A stretch of 64,000 nt of DNA from Pseudomonas graminis. Its GTDB lineage: Bacteria; Pseudomonadota; Gammaproteobacteria; Pseudomonadales; Pseudomonadaceae. The translations under genes and the position numbers were made by a program. The notes below the pieces were generated by a model that saw nothing but the letters and a program-made list of their open reading frames with translations, had not been told where the DNA came from and did not search any database. How positions within the stretch are numbered: the stretch's first letter is position 1; each line of letters starts with the position of its first letter. This document shows, piece after piece, positions 47,601 to 55,125 of the stretch. The stretch spans positions 2,941,001-3,005,000 of the forward strand of contig NZ_CP053746.1 in the NCBI RefSeq assembly GCF_013201545.1, in the 5' to 3' direction.

Positions 47601-48134
47601 GGTGCCGAAGACGATGGTGAACAGCGCCAGCACCAGCGAGACGATCAGCGCGGTGTCCTGGGCGCGGGTCCCGGTGGCGTCGGCGCCGGCACCAATCAAG
47701 ATGTTTACTCCCAGCACGATGCCTTTGAGCTGCAGCGCGATGTAGGGCAGCACGCCGATCAGGCAGATCAGCGCGACCACGACGGCGAGGGTTTGCGACT
47801 TGCCGTAGCGGGCGGCGATGAAGTCGGCGATGGACGTGATGTTTTCCTGTTTGCTGATCAGCACCATTTTCTGCAGCACCCAGGGCGCCAGAAGCAACAG
47901 CAGGATCGGCCCGAGGTAGATCGGCAGAAACGACCACAGTTGCTCGGCAGCCTGGCCGACAGAGCCGAAAAACGTCCAACTGGTGCAGTACACCGCCAGC
48001 GACAGGCTGTACACCCAGGCGCGCAGGCGCGGCGGCAGCGGTTTGCTGCGACGGTCACCGTAAAAGGCGATGGCGAACATGATGGCCATATAGGCCAGGG
48101 CGACCGCAGCGATCAACCCGCTGGACAGCGACAT
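44661..48134 (-). CDS. Hybrid histidine kinase with sodium:solute symporter-like sensor and receiver domain
   Basis: A 1157-residue membrane protein. The N-terminal ~500 residues are a symporter-like bundle of about 13 helices (LIAAVALAYMAIMFAIAFYG, TSIADFIAARYGKS). A PAS-like domain (about 630-750) and coiled coil follow. The kinase has the H-box AAVSHDLMQPM, N-box and the ATP lid (GLGLGLAIADGLC). The C-terminal receiver has the phosphoacceptor Asp in LALVDYHLDHGE. It resembles CbrA-type nutrient sensors, but with an attached receiver. The start is the ATG complementary to 48132-48134, after GGAG. No cognate regulator gene adjoins. Confidence 0.92.
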   Translation of the reverse strand: MSLSSGLIAAVALAYMAIMFAIAFYGDRRSKPLPPRLRAWVYSLSLAVYCTSWTFFGSVGQAAEQLWSFLPIYLGPILLLLLAPWVLQKMVLISKQENITSIADFIAARYGKSQTLAVVVALICLIGVLPYIALQLKGIVLGVNILIGAGADATGTRAQDTALIVSLVLALFTIVFGTRNLDATEHHRGMVLAIAFESLVKLFAFMAVGAFVTFGLYDGVDDLFNQAMLAPRLEEYWKETVNWPSMVVQTGVAMMAIICLPRQFHVTVVENIEPQDLRLAKWVFPAYLVLAAVFVVPIALAGQMLLPASVLPDSFVISVPLAHAHPTLAMLAFIGGASAATGMVIVASVALSTMVSNDMLLPWLLRRKTAERPFEVFRHWMLSVRRVSIVVILLLAYVSYRLLGSTASLATIGQIAFAAITQLMPAMIGALYWKPANRRGVFAGLAAGVFIWFYTLVLPIIAHSMGWSLSSFPLLAWLHSNPFNLPISPLTQGVVLSMLGNLALFVWVSLLSRTRVSEHWQAGRFIGQELQARPNNRSLLAVQIEDLLKLSARFVGEERAQQSFIRFAYRQGKGFNPNQNATGEWIAHTERLLAGVLGTSSTRAVVKAAIEGRDMQLEDVVRIADEASEVLQFNRALLQGAIENITQGISVVDQSLRLVAWNARYLELFSYPEGLISVGRPIADIIRYNAERGLLGPGEAEVHVARRLHWMRQGRAHTSERLFPNGQVIELIGNPMPGGGFVMSFTDITAFREAEHALKGANESLEQRVAERTRELSQLNTALSEAKAHAEAANQSKTRFLAAVSHDLMQPMNAARLFSAALLHNDDNVPAEAKQLIQHLDSSLRSAEDLISDLLDISRLESGKFTPTITPFALNNLFETLGAEFKALAQEQGLDFRVRGSTLRVASDAKLLRRVLQNFLTNAFRYAKGPILLGVRRRNGQLSLEVWDRGPGIPEDKRQVIFEEFKRLDSHQTRAEKGLGLGLAIADGLCRVLGHSLEVRSWPGRGSVFSVTVPLAPALPMPAAAPSEPLRAVLNGTQILCVDNEDSILIGMNSLLSRWGCQVWTARNREECQALLNDGIRPHLALVDYHLDHGEIGTELMAWLRTQLGEPVPGVVISADGRPELIAQVHAAGLEYLAKPVKPAALRALLSRHVRLG

Positions 48135-48285
48135 GGGAACTCCAGAGACAAGCGGCGAGCGGTTTCGGTGGCGATCCCTCGCCGGCCGGACAGTCTCGCA
48201 CGCCGCGTGGGGTTCGTCTGTTTCGACCATGGTCTGAGCGGCGCGGTGTCGCAGGGCCGCGATGAATCCCATGATCGGTGCATAT

Positions 48286-48319
48286 CGGGTAAATCTATGA
48301 CCCATAGCTAAATTACCCG
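48286..48319. promoter_or_regulatory. Imperfect palindrome upstream of the TDT transporter
   Basis: Arms CGGGTAA (48286-48292) and TTACCCG (48313-48319) enclose a nested inverted repeat CTATG/CATAG. It lies ~64 bp before the transporter start in the divergent gap with the kinase gene, so it could be an operator for either gene. This is an inference from position. Confidence 0.4.
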
Positions 48320-48382
48320 CTTAGTCGATATCAACTGCCGTCCTACTATGGGTACCACCTCACACGAGGACAGGAGCCCGCC

Positions 48383-49525
48383 ATGACCCACGCCATGTTC
48401 TTCCCGCAAAGACCCTTCAGCCAACTGAGCCACCCTCGGGAAGTGATCCGCCAATTCACCCCCAACTGGTTCGCCGCGACCATGGGCACCGGCATTCTTT
48501 CGGCGGTGCTGGTGCAGCTTCCGGTGGCCGTGTCCGGTCTGTTCCAGCTCGCCGAAGCCTTGTGGCTGCTCAACATCGTGTTGTTCCTGACCTTCAGCGC
48601 CCTCTATATCGCTCGCTGGGTGATGTTTTTCGACGAGGCGCGGCGGGTGTTCGGGCATTCCACGGTGTCGATGTTTTTCGGCACGATTCCCATGGGCCTG
48701 GCGACGCTCATTAACGGGTTGCTGACTTTCGGCCTGCCACGCTGGGGCGACGCCGTGTTGCCGCTTGCCGAACTGTTGTGGTGGCTGGACGTGGCGATGT
48801 CCCTGGCCTGCGGCGTGCTCATCCCGTTTTTGATGTTCACCCGCCAGGAACACCGCATCGACCAGATGACCGCCGTCTGGCTCTTGCCGCTGGTGGCCTG
48901 CGAAGTGGCAGCGGTGAGCGGCGGACTGCTGGCGCCGCATCTGGCTGACAGCCACAGCCAAATCGGCGTGCTCATCACCAGTTACGTGCTGTGGGCGATG
49001 TCGGTGCCGGTGGCCTTCAGCATTCTGACCATCCTGTTGCTGCGCATGGCCCTGCACAAATTGCCCCACGAAAGCATGGCTGCTTCGAGCTGGCTGGCCC
49101 TCGGACCGATCAGCTCCGGGGCATTCGGCCTGATCGTGCTGGGCGCAGACTCTCCGCTGATCTTTAACGCCAACGGCCTGCCCGGCGTCGGCGAAATCGC
49201 CTCGGGCCTTGGCCTGATCGGCGGCGTGATTTTATGGGGTGTCGGCGTGTGGTGGTGCCTGATGGCGCTGCTGATTACTGCGCGTTACCTGCGTAACGGC
49301 ATCCCGTTCAATCTGGGCTGGTGGGGTTTTACCTTTCCGCTGGGCGTGTTCGCGCTGACCACCCTGAAGCTGGGCGCGCTGCTTCATCTCGGGTTCTTCG
49401 CGGTGCTCGGCAGCGTGCTGGTCGCCGCACTGACTGTCCTGTGGCTGGTGATCATGAAGCGCACCGTGAGCGGGGCCTATAAGGGCGACCTGTTCGTTTC
49501 GCCGTGCATCGCGGGCCTACGCTAG
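48383..49525 (+). CDS. TDT-family transporter (TehA/SSU1/malic acid type)
   Basis: A 380-residue inner-membrane protein of about ten helices. The pore phenylalanine-type region and motifs FTPNWFAATMGTGIL and WWGFTFPLGVFALTTLKLG are characteristic of the tellurite-resistance/dicarboxylate transporter (SLAC1-like) fold. Members move malate, sulfite, tellurite-related or anion substrates; the exact one is unknown. Start at ATG 48383 with AGGAG upstream. Confidence 0.88.
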   Translation: MTHAMFFPQRPFSQLSHPREVIRQFTPNWFAATMGTGILSAVLVQLPVAVSGLFQLAEALWLLNIVLFLTFSALYIARWVMFFDEARRVFGHSTVSMFFGTIPMGLATLINGLLTFGLPRWGDAVLPLAELLWWLDVAMSLACGVLIPFLMFTRQEHRIDQMTAVWLLPLVACEVAAVSGGLLAPHLADSHSQIGVLITSYVLWAMSVPVAFSILTILLLRMALHKLPHESMAASSWLALGPISSGAFGLIVLGADSPLIFNANGLPGVGEIASGLGLIGGVILWGVGVWWCLMALLITARYLRNGIPFNLGWWGFTFPLGVFALTTLKLGALLHLGFFAVLGSVLVAALTVLWLVIMKRTVSGAYKGDLFVSPCIAGLR

Positions 49526-49667
49526 ATAACGCTCGCTCGCTCTAACGGGCTATGCGTTCGAGCGGGTGCTCGACTTTGCCGCCGGTGTCGTCTTCAATGT
49601 GGCCCGGAACCGCCATTCGGCGTTCCCATCCGAAAGCCGGCACCGGCGCCACTCAGGACCAGGGAAG

Positions 49668-51539
49668 ATGAGTCAGTCGCAGTTCAGTTTGTTGGGTAAG
49701 CGGCGTTTTCTGCCGTTTTTCGTGACCCAGTCCCTCGGGGCGTTCAACGACAACATCTTCAAGCAGTCGCTGATCCTCGCCATTCTCTACAAGCTGAGCA
49801 TCGACGGGGACCGGTCCATCTACGTCAACCTCTGCGCCTTGCTGTTCATCCTGCCGTTCTTTCTGTTCTCGGCGCTGGCCGGGCAGTTCGGCGAGAAGTA
49901 CCCCAAGGACAAACTGATCCGCATGATCAAGGTCCTGGAGATCGTGATCATGGTCGTGGGAGCAATCGGATTTCTCTTCAATCACCTGTCGCTGATGCTG
50001 GCCGCGCTGTTCGCCATGGGCACCCACTCGGCGTTGTTCGGGCCGGTGAAGTACTCGATCCTGCCGCAGCACCTGCATGAGAACGAACTGGTGGGCGGTA
50101 ACGGTCTGGTGGAAATGGGCACGTTTCTGGCGATCCTGGCCGGCACCATAGGCGCCGGGGTGATGATGTCGGCGACCCACTACGCGCCCATCGTGGCGGC
50201 AGCGATGGTTTCGGTGGCGTGCCTGGGTTATCTCGCCAGCCGGGGCATTCCGCCGGCAGCCGCCGCTTCGCCGGACATGCGCCTGAACTGGAACATCTTC
50301 AGCGAATCCTGGGCCACCCTGAAACTCGGCCTGGGGCAGACCAAAGCGGTGTCGCGTTCCATCGTCGGCAACTCGTGGTTCTGGTTCGTCGGCGCGATTT
50401 ACCTGACGCAGATTCCGGCCTACGCCAAGGACTTTCTGTACGGCGATGAAACCGTCGTCACCCTGATTCTGACCGTATTCTCCATCGGCATTGCCGCCGG
50501 CTCCATGCTCTGCGAACGACTGTCCGGGCGCAAAGTGGAAATTGGCCTGGTGCCGTTCGGCTCCATGGGTCTGACAGTTTTCGGCTTGTTGCTCTGGTGG
50601 CATTCCGGTGATTTCCCACAGGACGTGCAGGCCAACAACTGGCTGGCGATTCTGGGTTACGGGCAGGCGTGGTGGGTGTTGCTGGACATCCTTGGCATCG
50701 GCGTCTTTGGCGGCTTTTACATCGTGCCGCTGTACGCGCTGATCCAGTCGCGAACACCGGAGAAAGAGCGCTCGCGGGTCATTGCGTCCAACAACATCCT
50801 CAACGCGTTGTTCATGGTGGTCTCGGCGATTGTCTCGATCGTGCTGTTGAGCGTGGTGAAGCTGTCGATCCCGCAGCTGTTCCTTGTGGTGTCGCTGATG
50901 AACATCGCGGTCAACACCTACATCTTCAAGATCGTGCCCGAGTTCACCATGCGCTTCATGATCTGGCTGCTCAGCCATTCCATGTACCGCGTTGAGCATC
51001 GTGACCTCGACCTGATCCCCGATGAAGGCGCGGCGTTGCTGGTCTGCAACCATGTCTCGTTCGTCGATGCGCTGTTGATTGCAGGTTCTGTGCGCCGGCC
51101 GATCCGCTTCGTCATGTACTACAAGATCTTCAATCTGCCGGTGCTGAATTTTGTGTTCCGCACGGCCGGTGCGATCCCGATCGCCGGTATCAAGGAGGAC
51201 AAGGCGGTGTTCGACAGAGCGTTTGAACGCATCGCTCATTACCTCAAGGAAGGCGAGCTGGTGTGCATCTTCCCGGAAGGAAAACTGACCACCGACGGCG
51301 AGATCGACACCTTTAAAAGCGGCATGACCCGGGTCTTGCAGGAGACTGACGTGCCGGTGATTCCGCTGGCATTACAGGGGTTGTGGGGAAGCTTTTTCAG
51401 CCGCGACCCGAATAAGGGTGTGTTCCGCAGACTGTGGTCCCGAGTGACCCTGGTGGCCGGGCCAGCGTTGACGGGTGAGCAATCGCAACCGGCGCGGGTG
51501 CGTGAGCGGGTGGCGGAGTTGCGGGGGGCGGTGCGTTAG
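49668..51539 (+). CDS. MFS lysophospholipid transporter-acyltransferase fusion (LplT-PlsC)
   Basis: A 623-residue fusion. Residues ~1-420 are a 12-helix MFS/LplT-like domain (LGAFNDNIFKQSLILAILYKL). Residues ~435-623 are a PlsC-type acyltransferase with the catalytic HX4D motif NHVSFVD and the later FPEGKLTTDG block. It probably flips lysophospholipid inward and re-acylates it, as LplT plus Aas do in E. coli, without the acyl-ACP synthetase domain. The start is ATG 49668 after AGGGA. Confidence 0.92.
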   Translation: MSQSQFSLLGKRRFLPFFVTQSLGAFNDNIFKQSLILAILYKLSIDGDRSIYVNLCALLFILPFFLFSALAGQFGEKYPKDKLIRMIKVLEIVIMVVGAIGFLFNHLSLMLAALFAMGTHSALFGPVKYSILPQHLHENELVGGNGLVEMGTFLAILAGTIGAGVMMSATHYAPIVAAAMVSVACLGYLASRGIPPAAAASPDMRLNWNIFSESWATLKLGLGQTKAVSRSIVGNSWFWFVGAIYLTQIPAYAKDFLYGDETVVTLILTVFSIGIAAGSMLCERLSGRKVEIGLVPFGSMGLTVFGLLLWWHSGDFPQDVQANNWLAILGYGQAWWVLLDILGIGVFGGFYIVPLYALIQSRTPEKERSRVIASNNILNALFMVVSAIVSIVLLSVVKLSIPQLFLVVSLMNIAVNTYIFKIVPEFTMRFMIWLLSHSMYRVEHRDLDLIPDEGAALLVCNHVSFVDALLIAGSVRRPIRFVMYYKIFNLPVLNFVFRTAGAIPIAGIKEDKAVFDRAFERIAHYLKEGELVCIFPEGKLTTDGEIDTFKSGMTRVLQETDVPVIPLALQGLWGSFFSRDPNKGVFRRLWSRVTLVAGPALTGEQSQPARVRERVAELRGAVR

Positions 51540-51610
51540 CCGGAAGCCGGATGTTTCGAGCTATCGGAATACCTTGTGGGAGACTGCTGGTTGAGCTGCG
51601 ACAGAGGACC

Positions 51611-51702
51611 TGTGGGAGTGAGCTTGCTCACGAAGAGGTTGGTACTTCCGCTAAACCTTCAGCGGTAGGAATATCGTCTTCGCGAGCAAGCTCGCTCCCA
51701 CA
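51611..51702. repeat. REP pair, family A
   Basis: Inverted arms at 51611-51632 and 51681-51702 (GTGGGAGTGAGCTTGCTCAC type) between the convergent fusion and bile-acid-symporter genes. Confidence 0.88.
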
Positions 51703-51775
51703 GGGGCCGCATTTGCTGAACGACTCGTGGGCGACCGGGAATCTCCCACAAAGAGCAAGCCAGCTGCACGACTGA

Positions 51776-52738
51776 TCAACCCACCACTGGCTTCTCTTCC
51801 GCAACCACCGCATCCGGCGTCATCTTCCGGAAGTACGTCGAAAGCAGCGCGCCGGAGATGTTGTGCCACACACTGAACAGCGCGCTTGGCACCGCCGCCA
51901 GTGGCGAAAAGTGCGCGGCGGCCAGGGCGGCGCCGAGGCCTGAGTTCTGCATGCCGACTTCCAGAGACAGCGATTTGCGCTGGGCCAGCGGCAGTTTGAA
52001 CAGCTTGCCGGTGAAGTAACCCAGCAGAAAGCCGAAGCTGTTGTGCAGGATCACCACGGCCATGATCAACAGGCCCGATTCGGCGATCTTCGCCTGACTC
52101 GCCGCCACCACCGCACAGACGATCATCACGATACTCACCACCGACACCAGCGGCAGCACGTCGACGGCAAAACTCACCTTGGCGCCCAGCAGGCGCTGAG
52201 CGATGACGCCGAGCACGATCGGCAGCATCACTAGCTGCAGGATCGACCAGAACATTTCCATGAAGGACACCGGCAACCACGCCGACGCCAGCAGCCAGAT
52301 CAGCGCCGGGGTCAGCAGCGGGGCGAGAAGGGTGGTGACGGCGGCGATGGCCACCGACAGCGCCAGATCGCCTTTCGCCAGCCAGGTCATGACATTGGAC
52401 GAGGTGCCGCTCGGGCAGCAGCCCACCAGAATCACCCCCACGGCGATTTCTGGCGGCAGGTGAAACAGCTGGCAAAGCAGCCAGGCCACGCCGGGCATGA
52501 TCACGAAGTGCGCGACCACACCCAGAGCCACGCGCCAGGGATGGCGCACGACTTCAGAAAAATCATCGAGCTTGAGGGTCAGGCCCATGCCGAACATCAC
52601 CAGTCCGAGCAACGGCACGATGTACGACTTGAGGCCGATGAACCAGGACGGGAACAGGAACGCCAGCACGGCGAACAGCAGCACCCAGTACGCGAAGGTA
52701 TTACCGACAAAACGACTCAACGCAGCCAGGGCGCGCAT
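51776..52738 (-). CDS. Bile acid:sodium symporter-family transporter (BASS)
   Basis: A 320-residue inner-membrane protein with about ten helices. The conserved core is the sodium-binding segment GVILVGCCPSGTSSNVMTWLAKGD and the later LSLEVGMQNSGLGAALA. In bacteria such proteins carry organic acids, pantoate, or other anions rather than bile acids; the substrate is unknown. Start at the ATG complementary to 52736-52738 after AGGAG. Confidence 0.93.
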   Translation of the reverse strand: MRALAALSRFVGNTFAYWVLLFAVLAFLFPSWFIGLKSYIVPLLGLVMFGMGLTLKLDDFSEVVRHPWRVALGVVAHFVIMPGVAWLLCQLFHLPPEIAVGVILVGCCPSGTSSNVMTWLAKGDLALSVAIAAVTTLLAPLLTPALIWLLASAWLPVSFMEMFWSILQLVMLPIVLGVIAQRLLGAKVSFAVDVLPLVSVVSIVMIVCAVVAASQAKIAESGLLIMAVVILHNSFGFLLGYFTGKLFKLPLAQRKSLSLEVGMQNSGLGAALAAAHFSPLAAVPSALFSVWHNISGALLSTYFRKMTPDAVVAEEKPVVG

Positions 52739-52779
52739 AGCCTGCTCCTTTTTATTTGTATGAAGTGGACGCGGAAACT

Positions 52780-52868
52780 GTAGGAGCCGGGTTGCTGGCG
52801 AACGCGGTGTATCAGCAACATTTAAGTGATCTGACGTGATGCGTTCGCCAGCAAGCCTTTTTCCTACA
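52780..52868. repeat. REP pair, family C (diverged)
   Basis: The left arm TAGGAGCCGGGTTGCTGGCG lies near 52781; the right arm at 52841-52868 is degraded (CCAGCAAGCCTTTTTCCTAC). It lies between rdgC and the BASS gene, both on the minus strand. Confidence 0.8.
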
Positions 52869-52881
52869 GAGAAAGGTGAAA

Positions 52882-53802
52882 TCAGATCCCCTGTGGAATC
52901 TCTTCGCCGCCCAGTGCCTCCATCAATTGCGGCAGGAACTCGCCGAACGTCAGCATCATCAGGGTGAAGCTGGCGTCCTGCTGACCCAGCGCATCGTCGC
53001 CGCCGTTCTGCTCGGCTTCATCCTGCAGCAGGTCTTCGAACTTCAGGCGTTTGATGCCGAGCTTGTCGTCCAGCACGAACGACAGCTTGTCCTGCCACGC
53101 CAGCGACAGCTGAGTGACGACTTTGCCGGTGCTCAGGTGCAGCTGGATTTCGTCGCTGGTCAGGTCCTGACGTTTGCACTTCACAACGCCGCCGTCTTCG
53201 TGGGTGTCGCGCAGTTCGCATTCGTCCAGCACAAAGAAGTGCTCGGCGGTTTCGCCGGTCTTGACCCATTCGGTCATCACGGCGGTTGGCGCTGTTTTGA
53301 CGGTGACGGGGCGGACGGGCAGCGAGCCCACCACTTCACGCAGGGTCGACAGCAGGTCTTCGGCGCGCTTCGGGCTGGAAGCGTTGACCAGAATCACGCC
53401 TTGCTTGGGGGCGATGGCAGCGAAGGTCGCCGAGCGACGGATAAAGGCGCGGGGCAGGAAGGCCTGGATGATTTCATCCTTGAGCTGGTCGCGTTCCTTC
53501 TTGTAGACCTTGCGCATCTGCTCGGTCTCGATCTCTTCGACTTTCTCTTTCAATGCATCGTTGACCACGCTGCCGGGCAGGATGCGTTCCTCCTTGCGCG
53601 CCGAGATCAGCATGAAATCACCGCTGACGTGCACCAGTGGCGCGTCTTCGCCCTTGCCGAACGGGGCGATGAAACCGTAAGTGGTCAACTCCTGGCTGGC
53701 ACAGGCACGTGCAGGCTTGGTCGCCAACGCGGTTTCCAGCGCCTCGGCGTCAAATGGCAGGTCCTGGGTCAGGCGATAGACAAGCAGGTTTTTGAACCAC
53801 AT
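52882..53802 (-). CDS. rdgC: Recombination-associated protein RdgC
   Basis: A 306-residue DNA-binding protein that forms a ring dimer on DNA and limits RecA filament formation. N-terminus [26 protein letters not shown] and C-terminal [20 protein letters not shown] are family-typical. Start at the ATG complementary to 53800-53802; ATG codons six and nine residues upstream in the frame lie too close to the GGAGAG site. The tRNA promoter lies beyond, in the opposite direction. Confidence 0.96.
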   Translation of the reverse strand: MWFKNLLVYRLTQDLPFDAEALETALATKPARACASQELTTYGFIAPFGKGEDAPLVHVSGDFMLISARKEERILPGSVVNDALKEKVEEIETEQMRKVYKKERDQLKDEIIQAFLPRAFIRRSATFAAIAPKQGVILVNASSPKRAEDLLSTLREVVGSLPVRPVTVKTAPTAVMTEWVKTGETAEHFFVLDECELRDTHEDGGVVKCKRQDLTSDEIQLHLSTGKVVTQLSLAWQDKLSFVLDDKLGIKRLKFEDLLQDEAEQNGGDDALGQQDASFTLMMLTFGEFLPQLMEALGGEEIPQGI

Positions 53803-53912
53803 GGGGTACATCTCTCCTTTATACAAAGGGGGGCATTATTCGCTGCTGCGACCCTGCGGCCAACCCTGATGTAAGCCTTTGGAAGGATTATAAAATTTAT
53901 TTCAAAAAGTGC

Positions 53913-53948
53913 TTGCCAGCTTTTTGATCGCTCCGTAGAATGCGCGCC
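53913..53948 (+). promoter_or_regulatory. Promoter of tRNA-Val/tRNA-Asp
   Basis: -35 TTGCCA (53913-53918), a 17-bp spacer, -10 TAGAAT (53936-53941) and the GC-rich discriminator GCGCGCC (53942-53948), 14 bp before the tRNA. The upstream 30 bp are A/T-rich and may act as an UP element. Confidence 0.8.
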
Positions 53949-53961
53949 ACACCGAAGCGAA

Positions 53962-54037
53962 GGGTGATTAGCTCAGCTGGGAGAGCGTCTGCCTTACAAG
54001 CAGAATGTCGGCGGTTCGATCCCGTCATCACCCACCA
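53962..54037 (+). tRNA. tRNA-Val (anticodon TAC)
   Basis: A 76-nt tRNA: acceptor GGGTGAT pairs with ATCACCC, discriminator A and encoded CCA. Anticodon loop CTTACAA with TAC; T-arm GGTTCGATCC. It shares the upstream promoter with tRNA-Asp, 19 bp further on. Confidence 0.97.
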
Positions 54038-54056
54038 TTCGTTTCAAGTGTTACGC

Positions 54057-54133
54057 GCAGCGGTAGTTCAGTCGGTTAGAATACCGGCCTGTCACGCCGG
54101 GGGTCGCGGGTTCGAGTCCCGTCCGCTGCGCCA
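54057..54133 (+). tRNA. tRNA-Asp (anticodon GTC)
   Basis: A 77-nt tRNA: acceptor GCAGCGG pairs with CCGCTGC, discriminator G and encoded CCA. Anticodon loop CTGTCAC with GTC; T-arm GGTTCGAGTCC. Confidence 0.97.
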
Positions 54134-54177
54134 TATTGAGTTACGAGGCCCTTGAACTCCTCGTAACGACAAAGAGA

Positions 54178-54200
54178 GCGACCTTCGGGTCGCTTTTTTT
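54178..54200 (+). terminator. Intrinsic terminator of the tRNA-Val/Asp unit
   Basis: GCGACC-TTCG-GGTCGC, a UUCG-type tetraloop, followed by seven T residues, 44 bp after tRNA-Asp. Confidence 0.95.
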
Positions 54201-54227
54201 GTGCCCGGGATTTGGTGAGTGCCCGCA

Positions 54228-54268
54228 GGACGCAGAGCGTCCGGGCTGCGTTACCACGCGGAGCGTGG
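54228..54268. repeat. Two short palindromes of a dispersed repeat
   Basis: GGACGCAGAGCGTCC (54228-54242) and CCACGCGGAGCGTGG (54254-54268) follow each other; both are 6-bp stems around a short loop. The second, with its GAACGAT tail, is a dispersed Pseudomonas repeat in my recollection. Confidence 0.65.
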
Positions 54269-54315
54269 GAACGATCAGGTTCACCCCGAGAATCTGGAAT
54301 CGCTCACACCGACCT

Positions 54316-54407
54316 CTTCCCGGCTAAAGCCGGTCCCACTAAAAGCGGCGCGTGCATCCAGCAGAAGTGGCGTCGATCCCGGCTGTAGGACCGGCTTCAG
54401 CCGGGAA
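54316..54407. repeat. REP pair, family B (right arm partly diverged)
   Basis: The left arm (CTTCCCGGCTAAAGCCGGTC) starts at 54316 and the right arm (ACCGGCTTCAGCCGGGAAG) ends at 54407. Confidence 0.88.
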
Positions 54408-54443
54408 GCTGTTGATCTGCTTGTGATCTGCTTTTGATCTTCC

Positions 54444-54730
54444 TACACAAAAGGCTCAGTCACCGCCAATCGCGACTTGGGTGCAGGCTGAACGCAGGTC
54501 TCGCGCAGTGGGCCGAGCCGCATGGATGCGGCGAGAGCGCCGTCAGGACATGGATGTCCGTTCGGCGCGGGCCCACGGAGCGAGGCCGGAGTGAAGGAAC
54601 CCGACGAAGTCGGGCCCAACCGAGAGCAGGCACCCTTGGTTACTTGGGGTGCTTTTCCAAGTAACTCGCCGAAGGCGAAACAGTCTGCCGTTAGGCAGAC
54701 GCCCTGGATCTTTCTAAGCCACGCCGCGGA
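54444..54730. repeat. Candidate dispersed ~290-bp repeat element, no gene
   Basis: This stretch between the REP pair and nirD keeps open frames on both strands. I recall its segments (GGAGCGAGGCCGGAGTGAAG and AAGTAACTCGCCGAAGGCG) as a repeated non-coding block in Pseudomonas genomes, often mis-annotated as hypothetical proteins. No start, domain or ribosome site supports a protein. The assignment as a repeat is from memory; the window holds a single copy. Confidence 0.4.
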
Positions 54731-54747
54731 TCCAGACTCCAGCGAAC

Positions 54748-55125
54748 TTATCCGACATTTACCTCGACCACATCGCCCACCAGCCGCACCGGCCAAGTCC
54801 GCAGCCGCAACGCCGCATCCTCCAGACACGTACCGTCCTTGAGTCGGTAATGCTGCTTATATAAAGGCGAAGCGATCACAAGATCCCCGCCCAAACTGCC
54901 GATCAACCCCCGACCAATCACATTCACCCCCGTGACCGGATCACGATTGTCCATCGCAAACACCTGCGGCGCGCCACCAATGGACGCCACATAAAACAAC
55001 GCCACCTGCGCAGTGCCCACCAACGCAACCACGCCGGAATTCAGCACCAGATCCTCACGCGCACACACCGCGCGCCACACCTGAGTCTTCGGCATCTCCA
55101 TTACTGCAGCATTGGCCTGGCTCAT
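54748..55125 (-). CDS. nirD: Nitrite reductase small subunit
   Basis: A 125-residue Rieske-fold subunit of the cytoplasmic NADH-nitrite reductase. The Cys/His cluster ligands of true Rieske proteins are absent (the corresponding loops read VFAMDNRDPVTG and IASPLYKQHYRL), as usual for NirD. Its ATG overlaps the nirB stop by four bases, so it is translated from the nirB mRNA. Confidence 0.95.
   Translation of the reverse strand: MSQANAAVMEMPKTQVWRAVCAREDLVLNSGVVALVGTAQVALFYVASIGGAPQVFAMDNRDPVTGVNVIGRGLIGSLGGDLVIASPLYKQHYRLKDGTCLEDAALRLRTWPVRLVGDVVEVNVG

Noticed and set aside
46698..48311. Plus-strand open frame of 537 codons within the histidine kinase gene
   Set aside because: Low-complexity His/Gln/Arg/Asp composition typical of antisense frames; the minus-strand product has clear domains.
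49653..51239. Minus-strand open frame of 528 codons opposite the LplT-PlsC gene
   Set aside because: Antisense shadow with no recognisable domain.
54443..54829. 128-residue minus-strand hypothetical protein upstream of nirD's end
   Set aside because: Covers the candidate dispersed repeat and overlaps nirD in another frame; no start signal or domain.
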